This document shows, piece by piece, positions 30,118-38,963 of a stretch of 64,000 bases of DNA (positions within the stretch are counted from its first letter, which is position 1; the number at the start of each line of letters is the position of its first letter). The position numbers were made by a program, and so were the translations under genes. Source of the stretch: Coriobacteriia bacterium. Lineage in GTDB: Bacteria; Actinomycetota; Coriobacteriia; Anaerosomatales; Anaerosomataceae. Under the pieces are notes generated by a model that worked only from the letters and a program-made list of their open reading frames with translations, searched no databases and had not been told where the DNA came from. The stretch spans positions 1 to 64,000 of the forward strand of contig JAUSBK010000009.1 of assembly GCA_030652115.1 (NCBI GenBank). The letters are read 5' to 3'.

Positions 30118-31271
30118 CAGCGCGACGCCAGCGAGTCCGCGAGGCGTGTGAGTTCGGAGATTGCGGATGTGATCTTGCGCGATGCGCTCGCGGCTTGCTG
30201 CGACACCTGCGCCACCTCGCGCATCGAGACCACGACCTGGTCCGATGCGGTCCGCTGCTGCTGTGTCGCGATCGAGATCTGCTTGGCGGCGTCCGTGGTC
30301 TGCTCGACCTGGCTCACGATACGCTCGAGCGAGCTGGCCGTGTTCTGGGCGAGTTCCTGCCCCTCGGCCACCTTGTTCGCGGCCTTCTCGGTCTGCATGA
30401 TCAGCGCCGAGGCCGACGCCTGGATCTCGCGAACCACACGGCCGATCTCATTCGTCGACTCGGTGACCGAATCGGCCAACTTGCGGATCTCCTCGGCCAC
30501 GACCGAGAAACCCTTGCCAGCCTCGCCGGCCCGGGCCGCCTCGATGGCGGCGTTGAGCGCAAGTATCTTCGTCTGCTCCGCGATCTCGTCGATGATCGAC
30601 AGAACGCGGCCGATCTCCTGGCTACGCTCGCCGAGCGCGAGGATGCGGTCAGATGACTGCATCGTGGTCTCGCGGATCTCTTCGATGCCTGCGGCCGTAG
30701 CCGCAACAGCAGTCATGCCATCTTCGGCGGTCGCGAGCGTCCGCTCGGCGATGCGTACGACCGCCTCGGAGTTGTCGGCGATCTGGCTCGAGGTCTGCGC
30801 GAGCTCTTCGACTGTGGCGGAGGTCTGCGTCACTGCCGCCGCCTGCTCGGCGGCACCGGAGGCCTGCTCTTCGGTCGCGGCAAGTACCTCGGCGCTCACA
30901 GCACGGATGTTCTCGGTGGCCATACGAACTTGCCCGAGAAGCTGCGCGGCCGATGCAAGAATGCGCGCGATCTCCTCGGTGAGTGCGGCCTCACCTTTCG
31001 CCTCGGTCGCAGCGATGCCGAGTTGCGAGCTCGTGTTGCGGAGCGCGCCACTCAGGGTGTGCTCGACCTCCCGCTTCAACAGCCTCAGGCACACGAAGCC
31101 GACACCGGTGCCTGCGGCGATTGACATGAGCCAGAAGAGCACCAGCGCAAGCATGCTCTTCGGCTCGACCAGGAGACTCGCCACAAGGGGGAAGACCGCT
31201 CCCGTCGCGGCGCCCAATCCGATCACGATCGTGCTTGCGCGCTGCGCACCATCCCGTACTTGTGTGCTCAC
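30117..31271 (-). CDS. Methyl-accepting chemotaxis protein without a sensory ectodomain
   Basis: 384 residues. Two hydrophobic helices (about 14-36 and 40-62) are joined by only a few residues, so no extracellular ligand domain exists. A long coiled coil follows with the signalling hairpin tip [20 protein letters not shown] near 250. It may sense membrane state or a cytoplasmic cue. GTG start behind GGGGG. It is separate from the che operon at 39-48 kb. Confidence 0.9.
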   Translation of the reverse strand: MSTQVRDGAQRASTIVIGLGAATGAVFPLVASLLVEPKSMLALVLFWLMSIAAGTGVGFVCLRLLKREVEHTLSGALRNTSSQLGIAATEAKGEAALTEEIARILASAAQLLGQVRMATENIRAVSAEVLAATEEQASGAAEQAAAVTQTSATVEELAQTSSQIADNSEAVVRIAERTLATAEDGMTAVAATAAGIEEIRETTMQSSDRILALGERSQEIGRVLSIIDEIAEQTKILALNAAIEAARAGEAGKGFSVVAEEIRKLADSVTESTNEIGRVVREIQASASALIMQTEKAANKVAEGQELAQNTASSLERIVSQVEQTTDAAKQISIATQQQRTASDQVVVSMREVAQVSQQAASASRKITSAISELTRLADSLASR

Positions 31272-31401
31272 AGTGAGCCCCCTGCTCGCGTGCGGGTCGG
31301 CCGACCGCCCCAGTCCCGGCTATGGTACCAGCACCGGGGCCCCGGCGTGAACGCTCGGGCCATCCACGTAGCGCAACCGGCCGCGTCACCGCTTGCGCTC
31401 C

Positions 31402-31417
31402 ATACCCTATGGGGTAT
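31402..31417 (+). promoter_or_regulatory. CsoR/CstR-type operator in the ferredoxin-selenoprotein promoter
   Basis: ATACCC-TATG-GGGTAT is an inverted repeat of the kind bound by CsoR-family repressors (copper CsoR, persulfide CstR), which favour a TACCCC...GGGGTA core. It lies between a possible -35 TTGCGC (31393) and -10 TATACG (31415), where a repressor would block polymerase. No CsoR gene is in the window. Confidence 0.5.
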
Positions 31418-31457
31418 ACGATGCGCGTGTTAGCCGATGCGTGGAAGGACTCGAAAC

Positions 31458-31661
31458 GTGCGTACCGTGACCATCGATATCTCTGCCTGCGACCGCTCCC
31501 CCATGTGTCCCGCTCGCCGTGCGTGCCCAAGAGGCGCTATCGTACCGGTATCCGGCGGGTTCTTTCCGGGCTCGCAGGGTTACATGATCGACGAAGAGCG
31601 CTGCACCGGCTGTGCAGTGTGTGCGCTCAGTTGCCCTGGCGGTGCAGTGCGTGTTGGATAG
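31458..31661 (+). CDS. Small iron-sulfur ferredoxin-like protein
   Basis: 67 residues. The C-terminal half holds a full [4Fe-4S] motif CTGCAVCALSCP. The N-terminal half has three further Cys in an odd spacing, C-x5-C-x5-CP (ACDRSPMCPARRACP), one short of a second standard cluster. GTG 31458 has GGAAGGA 8 bases upstream. It lies 10 bases before the candidate selenoprotein and is probably its electron partner, both under the operator at 31402. Confidence 0.8.
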   Translation: MRTVTIDISACDRSPMCPARRACPRGAIVPVSGGFFPGSQGYMIDEERCTGCAVCALSCPGGAVRVG

Positions 31662-31671
31662 GAGAAACACC

Positions 31672-32004
31672 ATGACCGAGCCCAAGGTCAACGTAGAGGT
31701 CTTTGACTACCCCGCCGAGACCACCTGCTGGAGCGGCGGTTGAGGCCCCTCCTGGTCTCCGGAGGAGATCACCGCGATCATCCGCTCCGAGGTCGAGCAC
31801 CGCTTCGGCGACAGCGCGAGCATCGTCTATCACGACACGAGCCGACCAGAGGTCCTTGCAGCACACCAGGCCATGGTGCAACTCATCCAGGACCAGGGTC
31901 TGGTCTACCCGGTGACGGTCGTTGACGGAGAGCCCATGTACGATGGAGCCGTCTCGTACCCGGCGATCCTGCGGGCCGTCCAGACGCGTCTGAGCGCGTC
32001 CTGA
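31672..32004 (+). CDS. Candidate selenocysteine-containing thioredoxin-like protein (in-frame TGA as Sec24)
   Basis: Reading from ATG 31672 (AGGAG 7 bases upstream) gives 110 residues if the TGA at 31741-31743 is read as selenocysteine. The redox motif is then C19-W-S-G-G-U24-G-P. The 86 codons after the TGA stay open with the same GC-rich codon use and end in a thioredoxin-like strand-helix-strand pattern (GLVYPVTVVDGEPMYDGAV), with the Pro before the strand as in thioredoxin folds. A bSECIS-like hairpin follows the TGA. The overall pattern resembles the YuzD/DUF1462 group, a tentative match. A nonsense mutation or sequencing error is the alternative. Confidence 0.72.
31741..31771 (+). promoter_or_regulatory. 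bSECIS-like hairpin after the in-frame TGA
   Basis: From 31753 to 31771 the mRNA can form an 8-base-pair stem (31753-31760 with 31764-31771, one G-U pair) closed by a GGA loop. The loop begins 18 bases after the TGA. Bacterial SECIS elements are described as a short hairpin about 16-37 bases downstream with a G in the first two loop positions; this one fits. Confidence 0.55.
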
Positions 32005-32094
32005 CCGAGGCCATCTGGCCGCGCCACCCCCGCCTCGGCCCTGCTCGGGTAGACTGACACTCGACCCTGCCCGACAGTGCGGAGGCGCCGCACC

Positions 32095-32763
32095 ATGATG
32101 GACGAACCCCACGCTACCGACGGCGTCGAGTCCGACACGGACACCCCGCCGCTGCGCGCTGTGCCCTACGGCCTCTTCTCCGCATGGCGTCGCATGGTGA
32201 ACTCGATCGCTGGCGTAGTCCCCCGGGTCGTGAACGGTGCGCGCTCGGCGGTCCGCACCTGGATCGGACAGTGGCGACGGGTGCGCGAGTATCACCGGCA
32301 CGCCTCCGAGCCCTGGACGGTAGCAACCGCGGCGGACCGCGAGACTGCAGCCGCTGTGGGCACGCGTGCGTTCCTCTTCGGCGTGGTCATCGCCGGCATC
32401 GTCACGGCGCAATCCTCCGGACTGTGGGGCCCTGCGGTCGTCACGACCGGGACCGAGGTGCTGTGGGCCGGTGCCCGGTTCATCATCATCGCCATGCTCA
32501 TGCCGCGCGGCACGATAACCCGCACCCGGCTGTCGATCGCGTTCCTCGCCGGTCTGTTGCCCTACGCATTCGGCGCGACGTGGCCGCTGCGGATGGTAGC
32601 GCTGGGTGGGTCCGCCCTTCTCACCCGGCGCGGACTCCTCGGCGCGGGGGTATCCGCACGCGACGTTCGAGTCACGGTGGGCTGGTCGTTTGGCGGGCAG
32701 GCGGCGATCCTCGTCGGAGGCTGGCTCGTCCGGGCGGTCATCGCACTCATCACGCTGAGCTAG
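32095..32763 (+). CDS. Hypothetical membrane protein
   Basis: 222 residues. The first 85 are polar and basic with no recognised domain. The rest holds four or five hydrophobic helices (for example FLFGVVIAGIVTAQSSGLWG and AAILVGGWLVRAVIALITL). I do not know the family. GGAGG lies 9 bases before ATG 32095. It follows the selenoprotein gene by 90 bases and converges with the transporter gene, overlapping it by 4 bases. Confidence 0.7.
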   Translation: MMDEPHATDGVESDTDTPPLRAVPYGLFSAWRRMVNSIAGVVPRVVNGARSAVRTWIGQWRRVREYHRHASEPWTVATAADRETAAAVGTRAFLFGVVIAGIVTAQSSGLWGPAVVTTGTEVLWAGARFIIIAMLMPRGTITRTRLSIAFLAGLLPYAFGATWPLRMVALGGSALLTRRGLLGAGVSARDVRVTVGWSFGGQAAILVGGWLVRAVIALITLS

Positions 32764-33662
32764 AGGCCCGCGGGCACATCCGGCGTCTTACGCGGCCTCT
32801 CGGCAAGCGCGATCCCTCCGATCACCAGCGCAGCGCCCGCCGATTGCGCGATGGTGAGCCGCTCCCCGAGCAGCAGTATTGCGAGAACGACGGTGAATAC
32901 CGGCTCCATGGCAGAAACGAGCGATGCCTGCGACGCCCCGAGCTCACGTACGCCACGCAGGAACAGCGTGACGGCGGCGTAGGTGGGCACGAGCACGATC
33001 AGGGCCAGGATGAGCCACAGCCGCGGCGTCCATCCGGCCGGCGAGAGCGGCTCTCCCACGACTACCGTCACGAGGCCCACGCCCACCGCTGACAGCGCGA
33101 ACGTGTAAGCCATGAGCACCAATCGGGATCGGTCTCCGACAAGCCGATCGGAGAGCACGGTGAAGAGCGCATAGCCGAGTGCGGCCCCGAGCGCTAGAAC
33201 GATGCCGGTGCCGTTCACCTCGACCGCACCATCGAGCACGCCGGCGGCCAGCGCGCAACCGAGGAAGGTCATCACGATCGCTCCGAGCCGGGAGGGCGCG
33301 ATGCGTTCACGATCGAGCGCGGACTCGATCAGCGCCACGATCGCAGGATAGGCGTAGAGCAGAACGGTCGCCACAGATGCGGTGATGTGCTGAAGGGAGA
33401 AGAAGAAGCACACCGACGCGGCGCCATATCCGGTGAACGACAGGGCGGCGTAGCGCGGTAGGTCCTTCAGCCCGTCACGAAGTGCGCCCGGGCGACGGAC
33501 GGCAAGCAGTCCTATCATGAGCACACCGGCGATCGCGAAGCGCCACGAAAGCAACGGCAGGGGCCGGCCCCCTTCGGCGTACGCGAGGCGGGTCAGCACG
33601 GCCAGCGTGGCGAAACACGCGGCCGAGGTGATGACGACAAACAGCGCGGTCCTGCGGCGCAC
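32760..33662 (-). CDS. EamA/DMT-family transporter
   Basis: 300 residues with ten hydrophobic helices in two EamA repeats; each repeat ends in the typical helix before a small-residue motif (SVATVLLYAYPAIVALIES; SLVSAMEPVFTVVLAILLLGE). The family exports or imports metabolites such as amino acids; the substrate cannot be read from sequence. GTG start at 33662. Confidence 0.9.
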   Translation of the reverse strand: MRRRTALFVVITSAACFATLAVLTRLAYAEGGRPLPLLSWRFAIAGVLMIGLLAVRRPGALRDGLKDLPRYAALSFTGYGAASVCFFFSLQHITASVATVLLYAYPAIVALIESALDRERIAPSRLGAIVMTFLGCALAAGVLDGAVEVNGTGIVLALGAALGYALFTVLSDRLVGDRSRLVLMAYTFALSAVGVGLVTVVVGEPLSPAGWTPRLWLILALIVLVPTYAAVTLFLRGVRELGASQASLVSAMEPVFTVVLAILLLGERLTIAQSAGAALVIGGIALAERPRKTPDVPAGL

Positions 33663-33735
33663 AGGCCCTCCATGATGGGCGAAACGGTAGAATCACGCTG
33701 GCAGAGGTCGAGCGGCAGGTCAATCGGAGGGACGA

Positions 33736-34125
33736 ATGCCCCCTGTGAATCGCACCCGAACGATACGCACTACCGCAACGGTCTTCGCGGTCGCTTGGAT
33801 GGGCGTGATCTTCGGCCTCTCGTCCCTGCACGGTTCGTCGGTTCCCGGGCGCTACAGCACGCTCGGTCACTTCATCCTCTACGCGGTGCTCGGGACGCTC
33901 TACTTCACGGCGCTGCCGGCCGGCGGCCGATGGGCGATCGTGGCGGTTGCGCTCGCGTCGCTCTACGGCATCTCAGATGAGATCCACCAGTCGTTCGTGC
34001 CCGGCCGGATGCCCGATCCGGTCGACTGGCTCGTGGACACGGCAGGGGCGCTCACCGCAGTGATGCTCGCCGAAGGACTACGGCGCCTCATTGCGAGACG
34101 CGACGCACGCTCTGACCCGGCCTGA
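33736..34125 (+). CDS. VanZ-like family membrane protein
   Basis: 129 residues with four helices and the VanZ family motifs SSLHG, HFILYAVLGTLYF and SDEIHQSFVPGRMPDPVDWLVDTAG. The family is linked loosely to glycopeptide resistance, but most members have no known role. GGAGGGA stands 4 bases before the ATG. Confidence 0.9.
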   Translation: MPPVNRTRTIRTTATVFAVAWMGVIFGLSSLHGSSVPGRYSTLGHFILYAVLGTLYFTALPAGGRWAIVAVALASLYGISDEIHQSFVPGRMPDPVDWLVDTAGALTAVMLAEGLRRLIARRDARSDPA

Positions 34126-34129
34126 CGTC

Positions 34130-35233
34130 CTAGTAGATGCCGGTTTGCGCGGCCTGCTCGGCGGACATGCCCAGCTGACGCACCTTGATCTTGAAGTCGT
34201 GCGCGTTGCCCGCCATCGCAATCGCATCGTCCAGCGTGATGCGGTTCTCCGAGTACAGACGCAGCAGACTCTGATCGAACGTCTGCATGCCGTAGTACTC
34301 GCCCTCTTCCATGGCGTCCCGGATGAGGTAGGTCTTCTCGGAGTCCGTGATGTACTCGCGAATCGTGCCGGTCATCACCATGACCTCCACCGCAGGCACC
34401 AGACCGCCGTTGATCGAGGGTATCAGGCGCATCGAGATGATGCCCTTGAGCGTCGAGGCAAGCATCAGGCGCGTCTGCTTCTGCTGATACGGCGGGAAGA
34501 AGTCGATGATGCGGTTGATCGTCTCAGTGGCGTCGATGGTGTGCAGCGTCGACAGCACGAGGTTGCCGATCTCGGCGGCCGTGAGCGCGGCGGCCACCGT
34601 CTCGTGATCGCGCATCTCGCCGATAAGCACGACGTCGGGGTCCTGCCGCACCACATGGCGGAGGGCATCGGCGTAGCTCTCGGTGTCGATGCCGATCTCG
34701 CGCTGATTGATGATGCACTTGACGTCTTGGTGCAGCACCTCGATCGGGTCCTCGATCGTGACGATGTGGCCTTCTCGAGTATGGTTGATGTGATCGATCA
34801 TTGCGGCAAGCGTGGTCGTCTTGCCCGAGCCTGCGGTGCCGGTCACCAGCACCAGGCCCCGGGGCTCCTCGGCAAGACGCCTGACCACCGAGGGCAGGCC
34901 GAGCTCCTCGATGCCGGAGCGCTCAGTGGTGACGCGCCGCAGCGTGATACCCACACTCCCCCGCTGATGGAACACGTTGACGCGGAAGCGGCCGACGCCT
35001 GAGAGGGAGTACGCGAAGTCGAGCTCGCGGTGGTTCTCGAACGAGGCCTTCTGGCGGTCGTCCATCATCGACGTCGCGAGCGCGCTCGTCATCTCGGGCT
35101 TCAGCACCGGCAACTCGCGCAGAACGATGAGTTTGCCGTTGAGCCGTACCGCCGGCGGACTCCCGACCTTGAGGTGCAGGTCGGAACTCCCGTTGTCGGC
35201 CATCATCTTGAGAAGTCCGTCTATGTCCGCCAT
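34130..35233 (-). CDS. pilT: Type IV pilus retraction ATPase PilT
   Basis: 367 residues. A PAS-like N-terminal domain is followed by a secretion-ATPase core with Walker A GTAGSGKTTTLAAMI, an Asp box, Walker B VVLIGEMRDHET and the His box. The C-terminal AIRSGKA-type helix is not obvious, but the length and order fit PilT. It powers pilus retraction and twitching. No other pilus gene is in the window. Confidence 0.92.
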   Translation of the reverse strand: MADIDGLLKMMADNGSSDLHLKVGSPPAVRLNGKLIVLRELPVLKPEMTSALATSMMDDRQKASFENHRELDFAYSLSGVGRFRVNVFHQRGSVGITLRRVTTERSGIEELGLPSVVRRLAEEPRGLVLVTGTAGSGKTTTLAAMIDHINHTREGHIVTIEDPIEVLHQDVKCIINQREIGIDTESYADALRHVVRQDPDVVLIGEMRDHETVAAALTAAEIGNLVLSTLHTIDATETINRIIDFFPPYQQKQTRLMLASTLKGIISMRLIPSINGGLVPAVEVMVMTGTIREYITDSEKTYLIRDAMEEGEYYGMQTFDQSLLRLYSENRITLDDAIAMAGNAHDFKIKVRQLGMSAEQAAQTGIY

Positions 35234-35313
35234 GCGGCGCTCTCACCTTCGAATCGGGACACAGGAGGTACTTCGACGTGAAAGGCGCTGTCCTTTAGCT
35301 ACCCGCACGTAGT

Positions 35314-36549
35314 CTACTGCAGGTCCAGCGTGCCTGACAGGGGGACCGTACGCCGAAGCGCCGGACGCAGCCAGCCGATCGCCGCAACCGTCACCATGAA
35401 ACCCCCCACCAGGATGATCGACGTCTGGAGTCCCAGCTTCTCCGTGAGCGCGCCGGCGGCGAGATACCCGCCGACCGAAAGCGTGCGGCTGAGCGTCTGC
35501 TTTGCCGCAAACGCGCGCCCGGTCATGGAGGGGACCGTCATCGTCTGGAGCACGGTCGACATCGGCACGTAGAAGAACATGTTGGCGACACCCATCACCA
35601 GCAGCAGCGGTATGGACCATGCGACCGTTGGTACGACAGCGAGCAGCCAGTACAGGCCGGCGAAGACCGTCAGACCCCACAACAGCTTGCGCACGGCGCC
35701 GGCAGCCCCCGTACGGCCGATCAGGATGCTGCCGATGAGCAGACCGACGGTGATCGCGCCGTCCATGACCGCAAGTCCCGGTGCCCCCCCATCGAACTTC
35801 TCGAGCGCGAGAACGTAGAAGAAGAGCCCTGCCGCGGCAACCGCGGCCGTCGCGGCAGAGTACACGAGCAGCAGGTCGCGCAGCAGGTCGTGCTGCCAGA
35901 TGTACCGCGTGCCCTCCACGACGTCCGCCCATACCCCACCCGTGGGGGCGACCTCCCCCGACTGCCGCGTTTCGCGATGGCCGATGCCGAAGATGAAGAG
36001 CGCCGACACCAGGAACGTGGCCGAATCGAGGAAGAATGCCAGCCGTGTGCCCATGCTCGCCACAAGTCCGGCCGCGAATGCGAGTCCGGCGAGCTCGGCG
36101 GCGGAGACCGTGGCGTTGTCGAGCGAGTTCGCAGCCATGAGCTGCTCCTCGTCGACCAGCTTTGGGATGAGCGAGAGCTTGGCAGGCTCGAAGAAGAGGC
36201 TGACCGTGGCCACGAGGAGGGCGACCGCGTAGACCGCCACGATGCTGTACTCCGCAACGAACGGCACGCTCAGGACGAGCACCGCGCGAAGCAGATCGGC
36301 GACGATCATCGTGCGGCGCTTGTCGAACCGGTCGACGTACGCACCGGCGACCATCCCGAACAGCGCCGCGGGCAGCATCGACAGGGCGAGCACGATGCCC
36401 ATCTGCAGTCCGGAGCCGGTGGCCTCATAGACGAGGATGCCAAGAGCGATCTGGTTGACTTTGTCTCCGATGACGGACACAAGCTGACCGAGCCAGAGGC
36501 ATCGGTAGTCCCTCGAGCGCAGTGGCTCGGCCAATCTCCCCCCGAGCAT
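35314..36549 (-). CDS. Major facilitator superfamily transporter
   Basis: 411 residues, about 12 membrane helices. The loop after helix 2 carries AGAYVDRFDKRRTMI, an MFS motif A variant, and motifs repeat in the second half. It resembles the enterobactin-exporter-like / MFS_3 group of drug or siderophore exporters; substrate unknown. ATG start 40 bases after the NlpC/P60 gene, same strand. Confidence 0.9.
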   Translation of the reverse strand: MLGGRLAEPLRSRDYRCLWLGQLVSVIGDKVNQIALGILVYEATGSGLQMGIVLALSMLPAALFGMVAGAYVDRFDKRRTMIVADLLRAVLVLSVPFVAEYSIVAVYAVALLVATVSLFFEPAKLSLIPKLVDEEQLMAANSLDNATVSAAELAGLAFAAGLVASMGTRLAFFLDSATFLVSALFIFGIGHRETRQSGEVAPTGGVWADVVEGTRYIWQHDLLRDLLLVYSAATAAVAAAGLFFYVLALEKFDGGAPGLAVMDGAITVGLLIGSILIGRTGAAGAVRKLLWGLTVFAGLYWLLAVVPTVAWSIPLLLVMGVANMFFYVPMSTVLQTMTVPSMTGRAFAAKQTLSRTLSVGGYLAAGALTEKLGLQTSIILVGGFMVTVAAIGWLRPALRRTVPLSGTLDLQ

Positions 36550-36588
36550 GGCCCCCCCCGTACCGTCGTCGACCCCTTGGCGCGAGGC

Positions 36589-37614
36589 CTACGGCCTGCA
36601 CGCCCCCACGTAGTCGCTGCGCGCATCCAGGCTCGAGATCTTCACGACGTCACCGGTGTTCGGCGCGTGCACGAAGTTGCCCCCACCGATGTAGATTCCG
36701 ACATGGTGAATCGTGCTCCTGCCGAAGAACACGAGATCGCCCGGAGCCAGATTGTCCCGGGAGACGCGCTGGCCGACGCTGATCTGCGAGCGTGAGCTGT
36801 GCGGAAGGCTCACGCCGACCCGCGCATAGCACCACATGGTGAAACCGCTACAGTCGAATGAGTCGGGACCTGCAGCCGCCCACTTGTAGGGAGAGCCCAG
36901 CTTCGAGAGCGCGATGTTGACGACCTCGGACCGCGGCGCGTTGGTCGGGTTTCCGTAGTCGGTCGCGGGGCGGCTCTTTGCCTTGGCGGCCGCCGCCCTG
37001 CGCTGGGCGGCCTCCTCCTCTTCCCGCTGGATCTGGGCGATTTCCGCCTCGATCCCCGAGAGGAGATTCTGCCGCTCGGCGACCTGCGCCTCGATCGTGT
37101 CCCTGTTCGCCTTCATCGCGTCCGAGTACGCCTTCGCCTCGGCCTGCTGCGCGGCGAGATCCTGCTGCACGATCTGGAGATCGGTACGCGTCTCCTTGAG
37201 TTCGGCGACGGTCGACGCGTCGTTGTCGTTCAGAGTCTGAAGGAAGTCCCAGAGCGTGGCGAACTCATCAAAGGACGAGGCGCCCAGGAGTACTTCGAGC
37301 GCGCCGAGCGGACCCTGCCGGTACATGCTGGACACGCGTGTGGCCAGGTTGGCCTCGAGGACATCCTGACGAGCGGAGAGCTCGGCCTGGCGCGCCTCAC
37401 TCGCTGTGACCTCGGCACTCACGGCGTCGTAGGCGCTCTTCGCCTCGTTGTACTGCTCGGCGGCGATCTCGAGCTGCACGTCCAGCTCGTCGATCTGCGT
37501 CTTGATCTGCGCGGCCTGTGCGCGCTTGTCGTCGATCGGAGCGCCGAATGCGGGCACGGCAAGTCCGACGAGCAGTGTCATGATGATGAGCGGGCACAGG
37601 GCCCGTAGGGTCAT
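36589..37614 (-). CDS. Secreted NlpC/P60 cell-wall hydrolase with coiled-coil domain
   Basis: 341 residues. A signal peptide ends near AFGA at about 24. A long coiled coil (about 30-200) resembles the CwlO/RipA regulatory domain, with an Ala/Arg/Lys hinge. The C-terminal NlpC/P60 peptidase has catalytic Cys in DSFDCSGFTMW, His in IHHVGIYIGGG and the third residue in FVHAPNTG. It cuts peptide stems of peptidoglycan (D-Glu-diaminopimelate endopeptidase type) during growth or division. Confidence 0.93.
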   Translation of the reverse strand: MTLRALCPLIIMTLLVGLAVPAFGAPIDDKRAQAAQIKTQIDELDVQLEIAAEQYNEAKSAYDAVSAEVTASEARQAELSARQDVLEANLATRVSSMYRQGPLGALEVLLGASSFDEFATLWDFLQTLNDNDASTVAELKETRTDLQIVQQDLAAQQAEAKAYSDAMKANRDTIEAQVAERQNLLSGIEAEIAQIQREEEEAAQRRAAAAKAKSRPATDYGNPTNAPRSEVVNIALSKLGSPYKWAAAGPDSFDCSGFTMWCYARVGVSLPHSSRSQISVGQRVSRDNLAPGDLVFFGRSTIHHVGIYIGGGNFVHAPNTGDVVKISSLDARSDYVGACRP

Positions 37615-37667
37615 TCGTGTCAGGCTTCTCGCCTCCTCGTGCGCTCCACGGTGGTCGAGCAGCCGGG

Positions 37668-38576
37668 CTATGATACCACAGCGATCGGGCCCTCAGACAG
37701 GACGGCGCATACCCCGTCCAGTATCTGCACGGCGACGCTCTGCGCCTCGTGCTCGTCGGCGGTAACCGTCTCGGGCACCAGCACGACAGCCGAAGCGGCG
37801 TGCGGCGCCCCCTTGAACGCTGCTATGAATCGCCCTTCGGAACGTGCGCCCGGTGCGATCGAGATCACGGGCAGCCGAGCCACGCCGACAGGCGCGCCGG
37901 AGCCCACGAACAGCCGGAGGCCGCCGGAGTCCCGGTCCGAATCGACCGAGACGCCAAGGCGCGCCGCGGGCTCGGCGGCGCGCGCAAGGTTCTTTACGCG
38001 CTCTGCCACCACGCGCCCGCACTCGTCGCCGTACACGAGAACGATGACCGCATGGCGCAGCACCTCGGCGGCGCGCGCCGGGGCCACCGCGAGCGACGCC
38101 GGTGCGGATGGATCCTTGCCGCTCCAGACGTGGTGCAGTCGCTCTATCGCGGCGACGGTTTCCGGACCGGCGATGCCGTCGACCGGCAGCTGAACGTTGG
38201 CCTGGAACTCGCCCACGGCTCGCTCGGTGAAGGCGCCGAAGATGCCGTCGGGCTCGCCGCACGCGAACCCGAGCACGTTGAGCGCCCCCTGAAGCAGGCG
38301 CACGTCCGCTCCGTGCAGAAACGGATACTTCAGGTAGAGGAGGCGGTCGCCGAGGCGGAAGGTCGCGTCGACGAGCGCAACCCAGGTCTCGTCGCCCACC
38401 ACGCCGTCCTCGGAGAGCCTGTGCTCAGCCTGGAAGCGGCGGACAGCCGTGAGCGTAGCGCCGAAGAAGACGCCGTCGACGCCCGTCGGGCCAAGATCGA
38501 AGCCGAGACTCAGAAGACGCTTCTGAACGTCCTCGACCGCGGGGCCACGATCGCCCTGAGCGATGGGTCGAACCAC
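37668..38576 (-). CDS. Protein with two peptidoglycan-binding (PG_binding_1) domains
   Basis: 302 residues, no signal peptide. Two PG_binding_1 repeats lie in the N-terminal half: GPAVEDVQKRLLSLGFDLG...AVRRFQAEH and DVRLLQGALNVLGFACG...AVGEFQANV. The C-terminal 150 residues are an alpha/beta domain that looks like the N-acetylmuramoyl-L-alanine amidase companion region of CwlM-type proteins but lacks a clear zinc site. Without a signal peptide it may act inside the cell, as CwlM does; this is inference. GTG start behind GGAGG. Confidence 0.75.
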   Translation of the reverse strand: MVRPIAQGDRGPAVEDVQKRLLSLGFDLGPTGVDGVFFGATLTAVRRFQAEHRLSEDGVVGDETWVALVDATFRLGDRLLYLKYPFLHGADVRLLQGALNVLGFACGEPDGIFGAFTERAVGEFQANVQLPVDGIAGPETVAAIERLHHVWSGKDPSAPASLAVAPARAAEVLRHAVIVLVYGDECGRVVAERVKNLARAAEPAARLGVSVDSDRDSGGLRLFVGSGAPVGVARLPVISIAPGARSEGRFIAAFKGAPHAASAVVLVPETVTADEHEAQSVAVQILDGVCAVLSEGPIAVVS

Positions 38577-38612
38577 ACTGCCTCCGATCGGTACGCCCCC
38601 GTACCGTGGGGC

Positions 38613-38951
38613 CTAGTAGCTGTGCCGCTCCCGGAATCGGGCGACGTTTGCGCGCACGTGGCTCTGATGCAACTCGGCGCGGCGCATGAACGTATCGATC
38701 TCGAAGCCGAGCACGACATCGCCACTATAGCGGTAACGCGCATCGGCGCGGTCGAAGTCGAGCACATACGCGTCGGAGAGCACGGGAAGGATCCTGTCGA
38801 GATCCTGGCGGGTCCTGCCGGTCTTTGTCTGTACGTCCGCTTCGCTCAGCCACTCGGCGGTGTGACGCCCAAAGAGCACGAGGACATCTCGGAGCACGCG
38901 CTCGGTGTGCTCATCATCTGAGAGGGTGGCTAGCGCGCGGCTCAGACTCAC
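38613..38951 (-). CDS. Hypothetical protein, possible winged helix
   Basis: 112 residues. The helical N-terminal half (EWLSEADVQTKTGRTRQDLDRILPVLSDAYVLDFD) looks like a winged helix-turn-helix followed by a strand pair, with a basic C-terminus. I do not recognise a family. GTG start. An inverted repeat 12 bases upstream could be its own binding site. Confidence 0.6.
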   Translation of the reverse strand: MSLSRALATLSDDEHTERVLRDVLVLFGRHTAEWLSEADVQTKTGRTRQDLDRILPVLSDAYVLDFDRADARYRYSGDVVLGFEIDTFMRRAELHQSHVRANVARFRERHSY

Positions 38952-38963
38952 AACGTGGGCCCC

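Noticed and set aside
31672-32004. Pseudogene by nonsense mutation
   Set aside because: The frame after the TGA is fully open with normal codon use, and a SECIS-like hairpin follows. I kept selenocysteine as the better reading but not as proven.
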